Shown piece after piece: positions 42,111 through 49,753 of a stretch of 62,580 bases of DNA. The notes beneath the pieces are model-generated. The model searched no databases and had not been told where the DNA came from. It saw only the letters and a list, made by a program, of their open reading frames with translations. Made by a program: the position numbers and the translations under genes. This stretch comes from Hyphomicrobiaceae bacterium (GTDB lineage: Bacteria; Pseudomonadota; Alphaproteobacteria; Rhizobiales; Xanthobacteraceae): contig JAJPJB010000021.1 in the NCBI GenBank assembly GCA_021324465.1, positions 1 to 62,580 on the forward strand, in the 5' to 3' direction. Every line of letters starts with the position of its first letter. The first letter of the stretch is position 1.

Positions 42111-43685
42111 TCACGCGATTTTCCGGCCGTGTCGCTCCGCGGCCACGCCAGCCGTGCCGATCTCGCCATCCGCTTCAGGACGCTCGCTATTTAGCCCCAG
42201 TGCTTCGAGCTTGCGGTACAGCGTCGAGCGACCGATCTGCAGCCGCCTTGCCACTTCCGACATCTGTCCCCGGTAATGGCTTATGGCGTAGCGGATCAGC
42301 TCGGCCTCGATTTCCTCAAGCGGCCGCACCTCGCCCTGCGCATCGAGAAGCGGCAGCGCGTCGGCCGGCGCGAGGGAGGGGCCCAAAGCGGCGGCCAACG
42401 ACTGCTCTTCCGCATAGGCGGCCGGGATCAGAGCCGGCTCGAATTCCTCGGCATCGCGCGCCGCCGGCGTTCCCGCGGTTTCCGGGTGTGCGGACTCGCC
42501 CGCATTGGCGGTTTGGGCGGCGATTTGCGGGAATTCGGCGACCCCGATTTCGTCGCTCTCGGCAAGCACGACCGCGCGAAACACCGCATTTTCGAGCTGC
42601 CGGATATTGCCGGGCCAGCGAAAGGCGGTGAGCACGCGCAATGCTTCGGGCGTGATCAGACGAATGCGCTTGCCTTCTTCGGCGGCAAAGCGCGCCAGAA
42701 AATGGCGGGCAAGCGGCGGAATGTCGGCTGCACGCTCGCGCAGCGGCGGCACGGCGATCGGGAAAACATGCAGCCGATAGAACAGATCTTCGCGAAAGCG
42801 GCCGGCTTTCACGTCCGCAATCAGATCGCGATTGGTCGCAGAGATAAGCCGCACATCGACCTTGCTCGGCTTGCGCGCGCCGACCGGCTCGACTTCGCCT
42901 TCCTGAATAGCGCGCAGGAGCTTCACCTGGGCGGCCGGCGGCAATTCGCCGATTTCGTCGAGAAACAGTGTGCCGCCGGACGCCTCAACGAATTTGCCGA
43001 CATGGCGCTCGGTGGCGCCGGTGAACGCGCCTTTCTCATGGCCGAACAGAATCGACTCGACCAGGTTCTCCGGCAGCGCACCGCAATTCACCGCGATGAA
43101 AGGCTTTGTGCGCCGCTCGCCCGAGCCGTGGATGGCGCGGGCGATCATCTCTTTGCCGACGCCCGATTCGCCGGAGATCAGCACCGGAATGGTCGAGGCG
43201 GCGGCCTTCTCGGCGATGCGGATCACCGCCTGCATCGAGGCGCTTTTGGTGATGATGTCGGAAAGGCCGAGCGTGCCGGAGCGGCTCTTCTTCATGCGCG
43301 CGATTTCACCTTCGAGCGCGCTGGCGTTGAGCGCGTTGCGCAGGCTGACCTGCAACCGCTCGGCGCCGACCGGCTTGACCACGAAATCGGCGGCGCCGGC
43401 GCGCATCGCCGAGACGACATTATCGATGCCGCCATGGGCGGTCTGCACGATCACCGGCACATTGATCGCGTTCTGCCGCATCTTGGCGAGGACACCCAGC
43501 CCGTCGAGATTGGGCATCACCAGATCGAGGATCACGCAATCGATCTGCGCGCCGTCAGGTCCGCAGAGCAGGTCAAGTGCCGCCTCACCCGAGTCACGCG
43601 TGACCGTCTCGTAGGCAAATTTGTGCAGCATCCCTTCGAGGAGCCGGCACTGCACCGGATCGTCGTCGACAATGAGAATGGTCAT
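42111..43685 (-). CDS. Orphan sigma-54-dependent response regulator (NtrC family)
   Basis: The 524-residue protein has a receiver domain with phospho-acceptor Asp54 (VILDLVMP). The AAA+ sigma-54 activation domain follows, with Walker A GESGVGKE (about 171-178), the GAFTGA loop that contacts sigma-54 (about 220), and Walker B GGTLFLDEIGELP. A low-complexity linker (about 380-460) leads to a Fis-type HTH (GQMSEVARRLQIGRSTLYRK). No histidine kinase gene lies near. ATG 43685 is the start; a frame extension to 43724 is unlikely. The linker between AAA+ and HTH is long. It is beside the L,D-transpeptidase gene and may control envelope genes. Confidence 0.95.
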   Translation of the reverse strand: MTILIVDDDPVQCRLLEGMLHKFAYETVTRDSGEAALDLLCGPDGAQIDCVILDLVMPNLDGLGVLAKMRQNAINVPVIVQTAHGGIDNVVSAMRAGAADFVVKPVGAERLQVSLRNALNASALEGEIARMKKSRSGTLGLSDIITKSASMQAVIRIAEKAAASTIPVLISGESGVGKEMIARAIHGSGERRTKPFIAVNCGALPENLVESILFGHEKGAFTGATERHVGKFVEASGGTLFLDEIGELPPAAQVKLLRAIQEGEVEPVGARKPSKVDVRLISATNRDLIADVKAGRFREDLFYRLHVFPIAVPPLRERAADIPPLARHFLARFAAEEGKRIRLITPEALRVLTAFRWPGNIRQLENAVFRAVVLAESDEIGVAEFPQIAAQTANAGESAHPETAGTPAARDAEEFEPALIPAAYAEEQSLAAALGPSLAPADALPLLDAQGEVRPLEEIEAELIRYAISHYRGQMSEVARRLQIGRSTLYRKLEALGLNSERPEADGEIGTAGVAAERHGRKIA

Positions 43686-43739
43686 GCAGTCCTGCCGGCC
43701 TGTTGCTGTCCCGTTTCGGGGCACTCTGGCGCAGCAGGC

Positions 43740-43755
43740 TTAACGGGGTGTTAAA
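43740..43755 (-). promoter_or_regulatory. CtrA-like binding site upstream of the response regulator gene
   Basis: TTAA-CGGGGTG-TTAA is a near-perfect match to the CtrA consensus TTAA-N7-TTAAC and reads the same way on the other strand (TTAA-CACCCCG-TTAA). It lies 55 bp upstream of the response regulator start. Direct binding is inference from the family consensus. Confidence 0.4.
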
Positions 43756-43859
43756 GTGAGCCGTCTTCCGTCGCTGTATTGCGGCGAGCATGGGCGCCCG
43801 TCGCAGGACGTATTTGACTTAAAGGACGCCCGGCTCCCTACAATGTCGGCAAGCTCGCC

Positions 43860-45254
43860 ATGTCTGCTCCGAATGCAAACACCGTTCTTGCCGCCTTGTG
43901 GCGCGCCGCGCTTCTGGACGATGCGGCGCTGAACTATGCCGACCTGACTGGCGCCGAGCCGGCTTTGCCGTCTTCGTTCGCCGTCGGCACGGCGGCGCAG
44001 GCGACCATTGCGGCGTCAGCGCTTGCTGCCGCCGAGCTTTATCATCTGCGCACCGGCCGCCGCCAGCGCGTCGGTGTCGATATGCGGCGTGCGGCGATCG
44101 AATTTCGCAGCGAACATTACCTGCGGGTCGACGGCAAGGAGCCAGATGATGTTTGGGACAAGGTTGCCGGTCTTTATCGTTGCGGCGATGGTCGTTGGGT
44201 GAGGGTGCACGCCAATCTGCCCCACCATCGCGACGGCTTTCTGAAATTGCTCGGGGTTCCGCACGACAGAGCGGCCGTGCAGCGTGCCCTGGATGACTGG
44301 CAGGGTGAAGCGCTCGAAACAGCAGCCGCGGAAGCGGGGCTCGTTGTCACCGCATGCCGCTCTTTCGCCGAATGGGATGCGCATGCGCAAGGCCGGGCGC
44401 TGGCGGGACTTCCCTTGTTCAGTATCGACAAGATCGGCGAGGCGCCACCGCAAAAATTGGCTCCCGCGGCACGACCGCTCGCCGGCATCAAAGTCCTCGA
44501 TCTCACGCGCATCATCGCCGGGCCGGTCTGCGGCCGCACGCTCGCGGCGCACGGCGCCGACGTTCTGCTCATCACGGCCAGGCATCTGCCGTCGATGCTG
44601 CCGCTCGTCATTGATACCGGCCGAGGAAAATTGTCGGCATCACTCGATCTGCGCGAGGGAAGCGCCCGAGAAGCATTGAGATCGCTGCTGCGCGAGGCTG
44701 ACATTTTCGTCCAGGGCTATCGCCCCGGCGCCGTTGCCGGCCACGGCTTTTCGCCGCACCAGGCCGCGCGGGTGCGTCCCGGCATCATTTATGTCTCGCT
44801 CTGCGCGTACGGCCATGCGGGCCCGTGGGCGGACCGCCGCGGCTTCGATTCGCTCGTACAGACCGCAAGCGGCATGAATGACGCCGAGGCGCAAGCGTTC
44901 GGTTCACGCGAGCCGCGGGCGCTCCCGGCGCAGGCGCTCGATCACGCAACCGGTTATTTGCTCGCCTTCGCGGCGATGGCGGCGCTCGCGCGTCGCGCGC
45001 GCGAAGGCGGCTCCTGGCATGTGCGCCTGTCGCTGGCGCAAACCGGCCATTGGTTGCGCCGGCTCGGCCGCATCGATGGCATGCAATGCCCGCTTCCTAC
45101 CTTTTACGACGTGCGCGATTGTTTGGAGGAAACACGTTCCGGCTTCGGCCGTATCACCGCCGTGCGCCATTCCGCCGCGATGGCCGCGACGCCGCCGCAT
45201 TGGGCACGACCGAGCGTCCCGCTCGGCACCCATCCGCCGGCGTGGCCGGATTGA
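43860..45254 (+). CDS. Family III CoA-transferase with rearranged domains
   Basis: The 464-residue protein has an unusual order. Residues of about 90-180 read like the C-terminal part of a CaiB-type enzyme (KVAGLYRCGDGRWVRVHANL, EWDAHAQGRAL). From about 204 a fresh N-terminal CaiB domain begins (ARPLAGIKVLDLTRIIAGPV, HGADVLLI). The candidate catalytic Asp is Asp361 (ALDHATGYLL), which fits the position of Asp168/169 in single-domain members. It looks like a permuted or fused pair in which the first copy lost its N-terminal half. It may still form the family's interlocked fold on its own. Divergent from the response regulator. Confidence 0.85.
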   Translation: MSAPNANTVLAALWRAALLDDAALNYADLTGAEPALPSSFAVGTAAQATIAASALAAAELYHLRTGRRQRVGVDMRRAAIEFRSEHYLRVDGKEPDDVWDKVAGLYRCGDGRWVRVHANLPHHRDGFLKLLGVPHDRAAVQRALDDWQGEALETAAAEAGLVVTACRSFAEWDAHAQGRALAGLPLFSIDKIGEAPPQKLAPAARPLAGIKVLDLTRIIAGPVCGRTLAAHGADVLLITARHLPSMLPLVIDTGRGKLSASLDLREGSAREALRSLLREADIFVQGYRPGAVAGHGFSPHQAARVRPGIIYVSLCAYGHAGPWADRRGFDSLVQTASGMNDAEAQAFGSREPRALPAQALDHATGYLLAFAAMAALARRAREGGSWHVRLSLAQTGHWLRRLGRIDGMQCPLPTFYDVRDCLEETRSGFGRITAVRHSAAMAATPPHWARPSVPLGTHPPAWPD

Positions 45255-45324
45255 CACAGAGTTATTCACGCATATTGACGACATGCACTGCAGCCTTGCG
45301 GGCGCCGCGCGGCTGCGCCACATG

Positions 45325-45359
45325 AAATGACATTCATCCGCCAAATGACATTCATCCGC
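45325..45359. repeat. Tandem 18-bp repeat holding the palindrome AATGACATT
   Basis: AAATGACATTCATCCGC occurs at 45325-45341 and again at 45343-45359 with 18-bp spacing. Each contains the odd-centred palindrome AATG-A-CATT. It lies upstream of the chosen oligoendopeptidase start and looks like a tandem operator for a dimeric repressor, although slippage could also produce it. Confidence 0.5.
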
Positions 45360-45398
45360 TTTCGCCACCCGTCTTCGCACATGTCCCGGTCCCGCAAG

Positions 45399-47237
45399 AT
45401 GTCTACAGCCATTGCCGCGAAAAGAGCCGGCAAAGCGCCGCTCCCGGCGGCTAAATCCGCGCTCGGCCGCTTGCCGGAGTGGAATCTCGACGACCTTTAT
45501 TCCGGTCTCGATGATCCGGCGATCAAGCGCGACCTCGACCGTGCCGATACCGAATGCCTCGCCTTCGAGGAGGCCTATAAGGGCAGGCTTGCCCAGATGG
45601 CGGCGGCGGCAGACGGCGGCGCACAGCTTGCCGCGGCGGTGCGGCGCTATGAGGAAATCGACGATCTGATGGGCCGGGTCGGCTCTTATGCCGGCCTCGT
45701 CCATGCCGGCAATACGGTCGATCCCGCGCGCACCAAATTCTATGGCGACGTGCAGGAGCGCATGACGTCGGCGTCAACGCATCTGCTGTTCTTCACGCTC
45801 GAACTTAATCGCATCGATGACGACGTGCTGGAAAAGGCGATGGCCGATCCGGCGCTCGGTCATTATCGGCCGTGGCTCGAAGATGTGCGCCGCTACAAGC
45901 CCTATCAGCTCGAAGATCGCGTTGAGCAATTGTTTCATGAAAAATCGGTAACGGCTTATTCGGCCTGGAACCGGCAATTCGACGCCGCCATTGCCGGCTT
46001 GCGCTTCAAGGTCGCCGGCAGGTCGCTCGCCATCGAGCCGACATTAAACCTTCTCGTCGATCGATCCGGCGCCAAACGCAAGGCGGCGGCCGAAGCGCTC
46101 GCGCGCACGTTCAAGGAACATGTGAACGCGTTCGCGCTGATCACCAACACGCTCGCCAAAGATAAGGAGATCTCCGACCGCTGGCGCGGCTTTGCCGACA
46201 TTGCCGACGATCGCCATTTGTCCAATCGCGTCGAGCGTGAAGTGGTCGATGCGCTGGTGGCGGCCGTGCGCGCGGCCTATCCGCGGCTGTCGCACCGCTA
46301 TTATGCGCTCAAGGCCAAATGGTTCGGCAAAAAGAAGCTGCCGCATTGGGATCGCAACGCGCCGCTGCCGCAGGTGCCCACGCGCACCGTCGGCTGGGCC
46401 GAGGCAAAGGAAACCGTGCTCGCGGCCTATGCAGCCTTCTCGCCGAAAATGGCGGCGATTGCCGAGCGCTTCTTTGCCGATCGCTGGATCGACGCGCCGG
46501 TCCGGCCGGGCAAGGCGCCGGGCGCCTTTGCCCATCCGACTACGCCGTCGGTGCATCCTTATGTGCTGCTCAACTACCAGGGCAAGCCGCGCGACGTGAT
46601 GACGCTCGCGCACGAACTCGGCCACGGCGTGCATCAAGTGCTCGCCGCACCCAACGGCGCACTGATGGCACCGACGCCGCTGACCTTGGCCGAGACCGCC
46701 AGCGTGTTCGGCGAGATGCTCACGTTCAAGAGACTTTTGGCGGCGACGCGCGACAAGAAGGAGCGCAAGGCCATGCTCGCCGCCAAGGTCGAGGACATGA
46801 TCAACACGGTGGTGCGGCAGATCGCGTTCTATACCTTCGAGCGCGCCGTTCATACCGAGCGCAAGAATGGCGAACTAACCGCCGCGCGCATCGGTCAATT
46901 ATGGCTGGAAGTGCAGCGCGAATCGCTCGGCCCGGCGATCGAGCTGAAGCCGGGCTATGAGACGTTCTGGGTCTATATCCCGCATTTCATCCATTCGCCG
47001 TTCTATGTCTATGCCTATGCGTTCGGCGACTGTCTGGTGAACTCCCTCTATGCGGTCTACGAGCACGCCGCCGATGGCTTTGCCGAGCGCTATCTCGCCA
47101 TGCTGTCTGCCGGGGGCACCAAGCATCATTCCGAACTGCTCAAGCCGTTCGGCCTCGACGCCCGCGATCCCAAGTTCTGGGAGGGCGGGCTTGGCGTGAT
47201 CGAGCGGATGATTGGAGAGCTGGAAACGCTCAATTGA
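45399..47237 (+). CDS. pepF: M3-family oligoendopeptidase F
   Basis: The 612-residue zinc peptidase has the HELGHGVHQ zinc-binding motif (about residues 405-413), a third ligand Glu in LAETASVFGEML and the helical PepF N-domain (LPEWNLDDLYSGL). It cuts peptides of about 7-17 residues in the cytoplasm, clearing signal-peptide and protein fragments. ATG 45399 is chosen by family length. 45381 is also possible, and sequence further upstream is a tandem repeat. No clear ribosome binding site is seen, so the start is uncertain by about six codons. Confidence 0.93.
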   Translation: MSTAIAAKRAGKAPLPAAKSALGRLPEWNLDDLYSGLDDPAIKRDLDRADTECLAFEEAYKGRLAQMAAAADGGAQLAAAVRRYEEIDDLMGRVGSYAGLVHAGNTVDPARTKFYGDVQERMTSASTHLLFFTLELNRIDDDVLEKAMADPALGHYRPWLEDVRRYKPYQLEDRVEQLFHEKSVTAYSAWNRQFDAAIAGLRFKVAGRSLAIEPTLNLLVDRSGAKRKAAAEALARTFKEHVNAFALITNTLAKDKEISDRWRGFADIADDRHLSNRVEREVVDALVAAVRAAYPRLSHRYYALKAKWFGKKKLPHWDRNAPLPQVPTRTVGWAEAKETVLAAYAAFSPKMAAIAERFFADRWIDAPVRPGKAPGAFAHPTTPSVHPYVLLNYQGKPRDVMTLAHELGHGVHQVLAAPNGALMAPTPLTLAETASVFGEMLTFKRLLAATRDKKERKAMLAAKVEDMINTVVRQIAFYTFERAVHTERKNGELTAARIGQLWLEVQRESLGPAIELKPGYETFWVYIPHFIHSPFYVYAYAFGDCLVNSLYAVYEHAADGFAERYLAMLSAGGTKHHSELLKPFGLDARDPKFWEGGLGVIERMIGELETLN

Positions 47238-47268
47238 GACGTGAAACAGCGTTGAACAACGCGAGAGT

Positions 47269-47291
47269 GTGTTATACAACATGTAATACAC
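47269..47291 (+). promoter_or_regulatory. Operator/promoter of the AbrB-Doc toxin-antitoxin operon
   Basis: The arms GTGTTATACA (47269-47278) and TGTAATACAC (47282-47291) form an inverted repeat with 8 of 10 paired positions and a 3-nt centre. A TATACA-like -10 lies within the left arm, and TTGAAC at 47252-47257 may be the -35. The repeat is 25 bp before the antitoxin GTG, where AbrB/MazE antitoxins usually bind to repress their own operon. Confidence 0.6.
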
Positions 47292-47315
47292 GCCAGCTTT
47301 GGTGAGACCTCGGTC

Positions 47316-47540
47316 GTGAAGATCGAAGTAAAGCGAATCGGAAATTCCGACGGCTTCATTCTGCCCCGAGAGCTTGTGCAGCGGCTCGATATCAAGCGCG
47401 GACAGGAATTTCATGTCACTGAGCTTCCGGGCGGCGGCCTGCAGCTGCTTCCATACGATCCCGATTTTGAGGCCACGATGGAAGCCGCGGAAGAAATCAT
47501 GGATGAATATCGCGACACGCTGGCAACGCTTGCAAAATGA
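47316..47540 (+). CDS. AbrB/MazE-type antitoxin
   Basis: The 74-residue protein has the swapped-hairpin SpoVT-AbrB DNA-binding domain at residues 1-45 (VKRIGNSDGFILPRELVQRL). A C-terminal acidic tail (FEATMEAAEEIMDEYRDTL) probably wraps around the toxin. It should dimerise, bind the palindrome upstream and neutralise the Doc toxin. The start is GTG at 47316. The toxin begins 12 bp after its stop. Pairing an AbrB-fold antitoxin with a Doc toxin differs from the classic Phd-Doc pair. Confidence 0.9.
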   Translation: MKIEVKRIGNSDGFILPRELVQRLDIKRGQEFHVTELPGGGLQLLPYDPDFEATMEAAEEIMDEYRDTLATLAK

Positions 47541-47552
47541 CTGCGGCGTGGC

Positions 47553-47939
47553 ATGGCGAAGGAACCCAGGTGGCTGACCTACGATCAGCTCGCCGCCATC
47601 CATAGTCGTCAGCTGCGTCGTTTCGGCGGAGGAGCGGGGCTACGCGATGACGGCTTGCTGCGCTCCGCAATCGGCCGTCCAGTAGACAAATGGCATTGCG
47701 AGCAAGCCGACCTTCCCGAACTCGCAGCCGCCTATGCGTTTGGATTGGCCAAAAATCATCCTTTCGTCGATGGCAATAAACGCATCGCATTCATGAGCAC
47801 GATGACGTTCCTGCGTAAGAATAAAGCGAGGTTCGCTCCTGATCAGGCCCACGCCACAAAGATCATAATGGCGCTTGCGGCTGGTGAGGTGAGCGAGGAA
47901 AGTCTTACGCGCTGGATCCGCGACAACTGGCCCAAATAG
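47553..47939 (+). CDS. Doc-type toxin (Fic/Doc family)
   Basis: The 128-residue protein has the Doc motif HPFVDGNKRIA (residues 69-79), matching H-x-F-x-(D/N)-x-N-K-R. Doc proteins phosphorylate and inactivate elongation factor EF-Tu, which stops translation. Upstream, LRDDGLLRSAIGRP and AAYAFGLAKN match the family's first helices. All key residues are present, so the toxin should be active. The system is complete and probably autoregulated. Confidence 0.92.
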   Translation: MAKEPRWLTYDQLAAIHSRQLRRFGGGAGLRDDGLLRSAIGRPVDKWHCEQADLPELAAAYAFGLAKNHPFVDGNKRIAFMSTMTFLRKNKARFAPDQAHATKIIMALAAGEVSEESLTRWIRDNWPK

Positions 47940-47951
47940 CCGACGCACGTT

Positions 47952-49316
47952 ATGGCGAACCGCGAAAAATCCGATCGCGAAAAGAATCGCTTTTCCGCCC
48001 GCGCCGCGCGCTATGCACGCGTCGGCGCCAATGTCGGCACGGTCGCGGCGCGCTATGCCGGGCGGCGGCTTCTTGGCGGCGAGGCCGACCGCGTCGCCGA
48101 AGCGAGCGCTTTGTCATTGGCGCTCGGGCGGCTCAAAGGGCCGCTGATGAAGGTCGCACAATTGATGGCGACCGTGCCCGATCTGTTGCCGCCGGAATAT
48201 GCCGTCGAATTGCAGAAGCTGCAAAGCGAAGCTCCGCCAATGGGCTGGGCCTTCGTCAAGCGTCGCATGATGGCCGAGCTCGGCGCCGGCTGGGAAAAGA
48301 AGTTCGCCGCGTTCGAGCATCATCCGGCGGCCGCCGCCTCGCTCGGCCAGGTGCACCGGGCGCGCGCGCTCGACGGCAAGCCGCTTGCCTGCAAGCTGCA
48401 ATATCCCGACATGCAGTCCGCCGTGGAAGCGGACTTGCACCAGTTGCAATGGCTGCTGGCGCTGCGCCGCCGCTTCGATTCGGCCATCGATACGACCGAG
48501 ATCGCCAAGGAGATCGGCGCGCGGGTGCGCGAGGAGCTCGACTACCGGCGCGAGGCCATGCATGTCGCGCTCTATCGCGATATGCTCGCCGGCATCGATT
48601 GCGTGCGGGTGCCGCGCGCTTGGCCGGACTTATCGAGCGGCCGGCTGCTGACGCTGGACTGGCTCGATGGAACAAAAATGCTCACGCACAAGAACGATCC
48701 GCTCGATGCGCGCAACAGGCTCGCGACCGCCATGTTCACCGCATGGTGGTTTCCGTTCAGCCGCTTTGGCGTCATCCACGGCGATCCGCATCTCGGCAAT
48801 TACTCGGTATTCACCGACCATGGCGCGCCGGCTGGCATCAACCTGCTCGACTATGGCTGCATCCGCATCTTTGCGCCGAAATTCGTGGGCGGCGTCGTCG
48901 ATCTGTATCACGGCCTGTTGCACGGCAAGGACGATCTCATCGTCCATGCCTACGAAACCTGGGGCTTTCGAAACCTGTCGCGCGACCTGATCGATACGCT
49001 CAATATCTGGGCGCGCTTCATCTATGGGCCGCTGCTCGACGACCGGGTGCGCACCATCGCCGACGGCGTAAAACCCTCGGAATACGGCCGCCGCGAAGCC
49101 TTTCGCGTGCACCAGGCGCTGAAGCAAAAGGGCCCGGTCACGGTGCCGCGCGAATTCGTGTTCATGGATCGCGCCGCGATCGGGCTCGGCGCTGTGTTCC
49201 TGCATCTGCGCGCGGAGCTCAATTTCTACCGGCTGTTCAATGAGGCGATCGAGAAGTTTTCGCTGGATCGTGTGAGCAGGAGCCAACAGGCCGCGCTGAA
49301 GAAGGCGGGGCTGTAG
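47952..49316 (+). CDS. ABC1/UbiB-family atypical kinase
   Basis: The 454-residue protein has the ABC1 protein-kinase-like domain. The hallmark K-x-G-Q reads MKVAQ (about 66-70), with Ala for Gly. AAASLGQVHRA (about 118-128) is the Ala-rich loop, GDPHLGNY the catalytic loop and LLDYGCI the metal Asp. The family is tied to coenzyme Q synthesis and lipid ATPase activity. Substrate and partner here are unknown. No signal peptide is seen. The gene follows the Doc toxin by 12 bp, which may be chance read-through. Confidence 0.9.
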   Translation: MANREKSDREKNRFSARAARYARVGANVGTVAARYAGRRLLGGEADRVAEASALSLALGRLKGPLMKVAQLMATVPDLLPPEYAVELQKLQSEAPPMGWAFVKRRMMAELGAGWEKKFAAFEHHPAAAASLGQVHRARALDGKPLACKLQYPDMQSAVEADLHQLQWLLALRRRFDSAIDTTEIAKEIGARVREELDYRREAMHVALYRDMLAGIDCVRVPRAWPDLSSGRLLTLDWLDGTKMLTHKNDPLDARNRLATAMFTAWWFPFSRFGVIHGDPHLGNYSVFTDHGAPAGINLLDYGCIRIFAPKFVGGVVDLYHGLLHGKDDLIVHAYETWGFRNLSRDLIDTLNIWARFIYGPLLDDRVRTIADGVKPSEYGRREAFRVHQALKQKGPVTVPREFVFMDRAAIGLGAVFLHLRAELNFYRLFNEAIEKFSLDRVSRSQQAALKKAGL

Positions 49317-49336
49317 AGCACGAAAATCTCTGACGG

Positions 49337-49636
49337 CTAGCAGCAGTCGCAATCGGCGCCGTCGAGCGCGATCAGCGCGTTCTTCATGAAGGCCGGCGGC
49401 AGGTCGTCTCCGGTGACTTCGGCAAGCGGCTTGAAAATCTTGTAGTGGTGCCGCCCGCGCGCGGTCCAGAACACGATATGCGTCTCGATCGGCGGGCAGC
49501 CCGGGACGCTGCAGGACACCTCCGACACCATGACGGTCTCGTCTTCGGCCAACTCAAACCGTGCACGGGTCCATTCGCGGACCTGATCAAGCGCCGCGGT
49601 GTCTTCGATCTTCTTCCTGGCAAAGCCGAGCTTCAT
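49337..49636 (-). CDS. Conserved small protein with C-terminal CDCC
   Basis: This 99-residue protein is of unknown function. It contains VSEVSCSVPGCPPIETHIVFW (split by a C-x5-C pair at about 42 and 48), a basic RGRHHYKIFKPL segment and ends in DGADCDCC. The Cys pattern suggests metal or disulfide binding. Similar 90-100-residue proteins occur in Bradyrhizobium relatives. It is convergent with the ABC1 gene. I see no signal peptide and no characterised family. Confidence 0.7.
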   Translation of the reverse strand: MKLGFARKKIEDTAALDQVREWTRARFELAEDETVMVSEVSCSVPGCPPIETHIVFWTARGRHHYKIFKPLAEVTGDDLPPAFMKNALIALDGADCDCC

Positions 49637-49647
49637 CCTGGCGACTT

Positions 49648-49732
49648 TGATGCCCGGGCTTGTCCCGGGCGTCGACGTCCTTATACACCTCAGCGCATTA
49701 AAGGGGTGGACGCCGGGACAAGCTCGGCATCA
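49648..49732. repeat. Inverted pair of family A hairpin repeats (copies 2 and 3)
   Basis: The left arm, from 49648, reads TGATGCCCGGGCTTGTCCCG then GGCGTCGACGTC; the right arm, ending at 49732, is its near-complement with GGTGGACGCCGGGACAAGCT then CGGCATCA. Each half is itself a hairpin. They flank 24 bp. The pair lies between the small protein gene and the zinc dehydrogenase gene, so it could form a large cruciform and end transcription in both directions. Confidence 0.65.
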
Positions 49733-49753
49733 CCAAGCAGGAGAGGTTTCGAA

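Noticed and set aside
42276-43754. A 492-codon open frame antisense to the sigma-54 response regulator.
   Set aside because: The opposite strand has intact receiver, AAA+ and HTH motifs. The antisense translation is low in hydrophobic core and has no ribosome binding site.
47316-47540. Phd-family antitoxin.
   Set aside because: The V-K-R-I-G-N-S start and swapped-hairpin pattern are SpoVT-AbrB, not Phd/YefM.
49445-49753. N-terminal extension of the zinc dehydrogenase gene.
   Set aside because: It overlaps another gene antisense and the inverted repeat pair. The GTG at 49754 has its own strong ribosome binding site.
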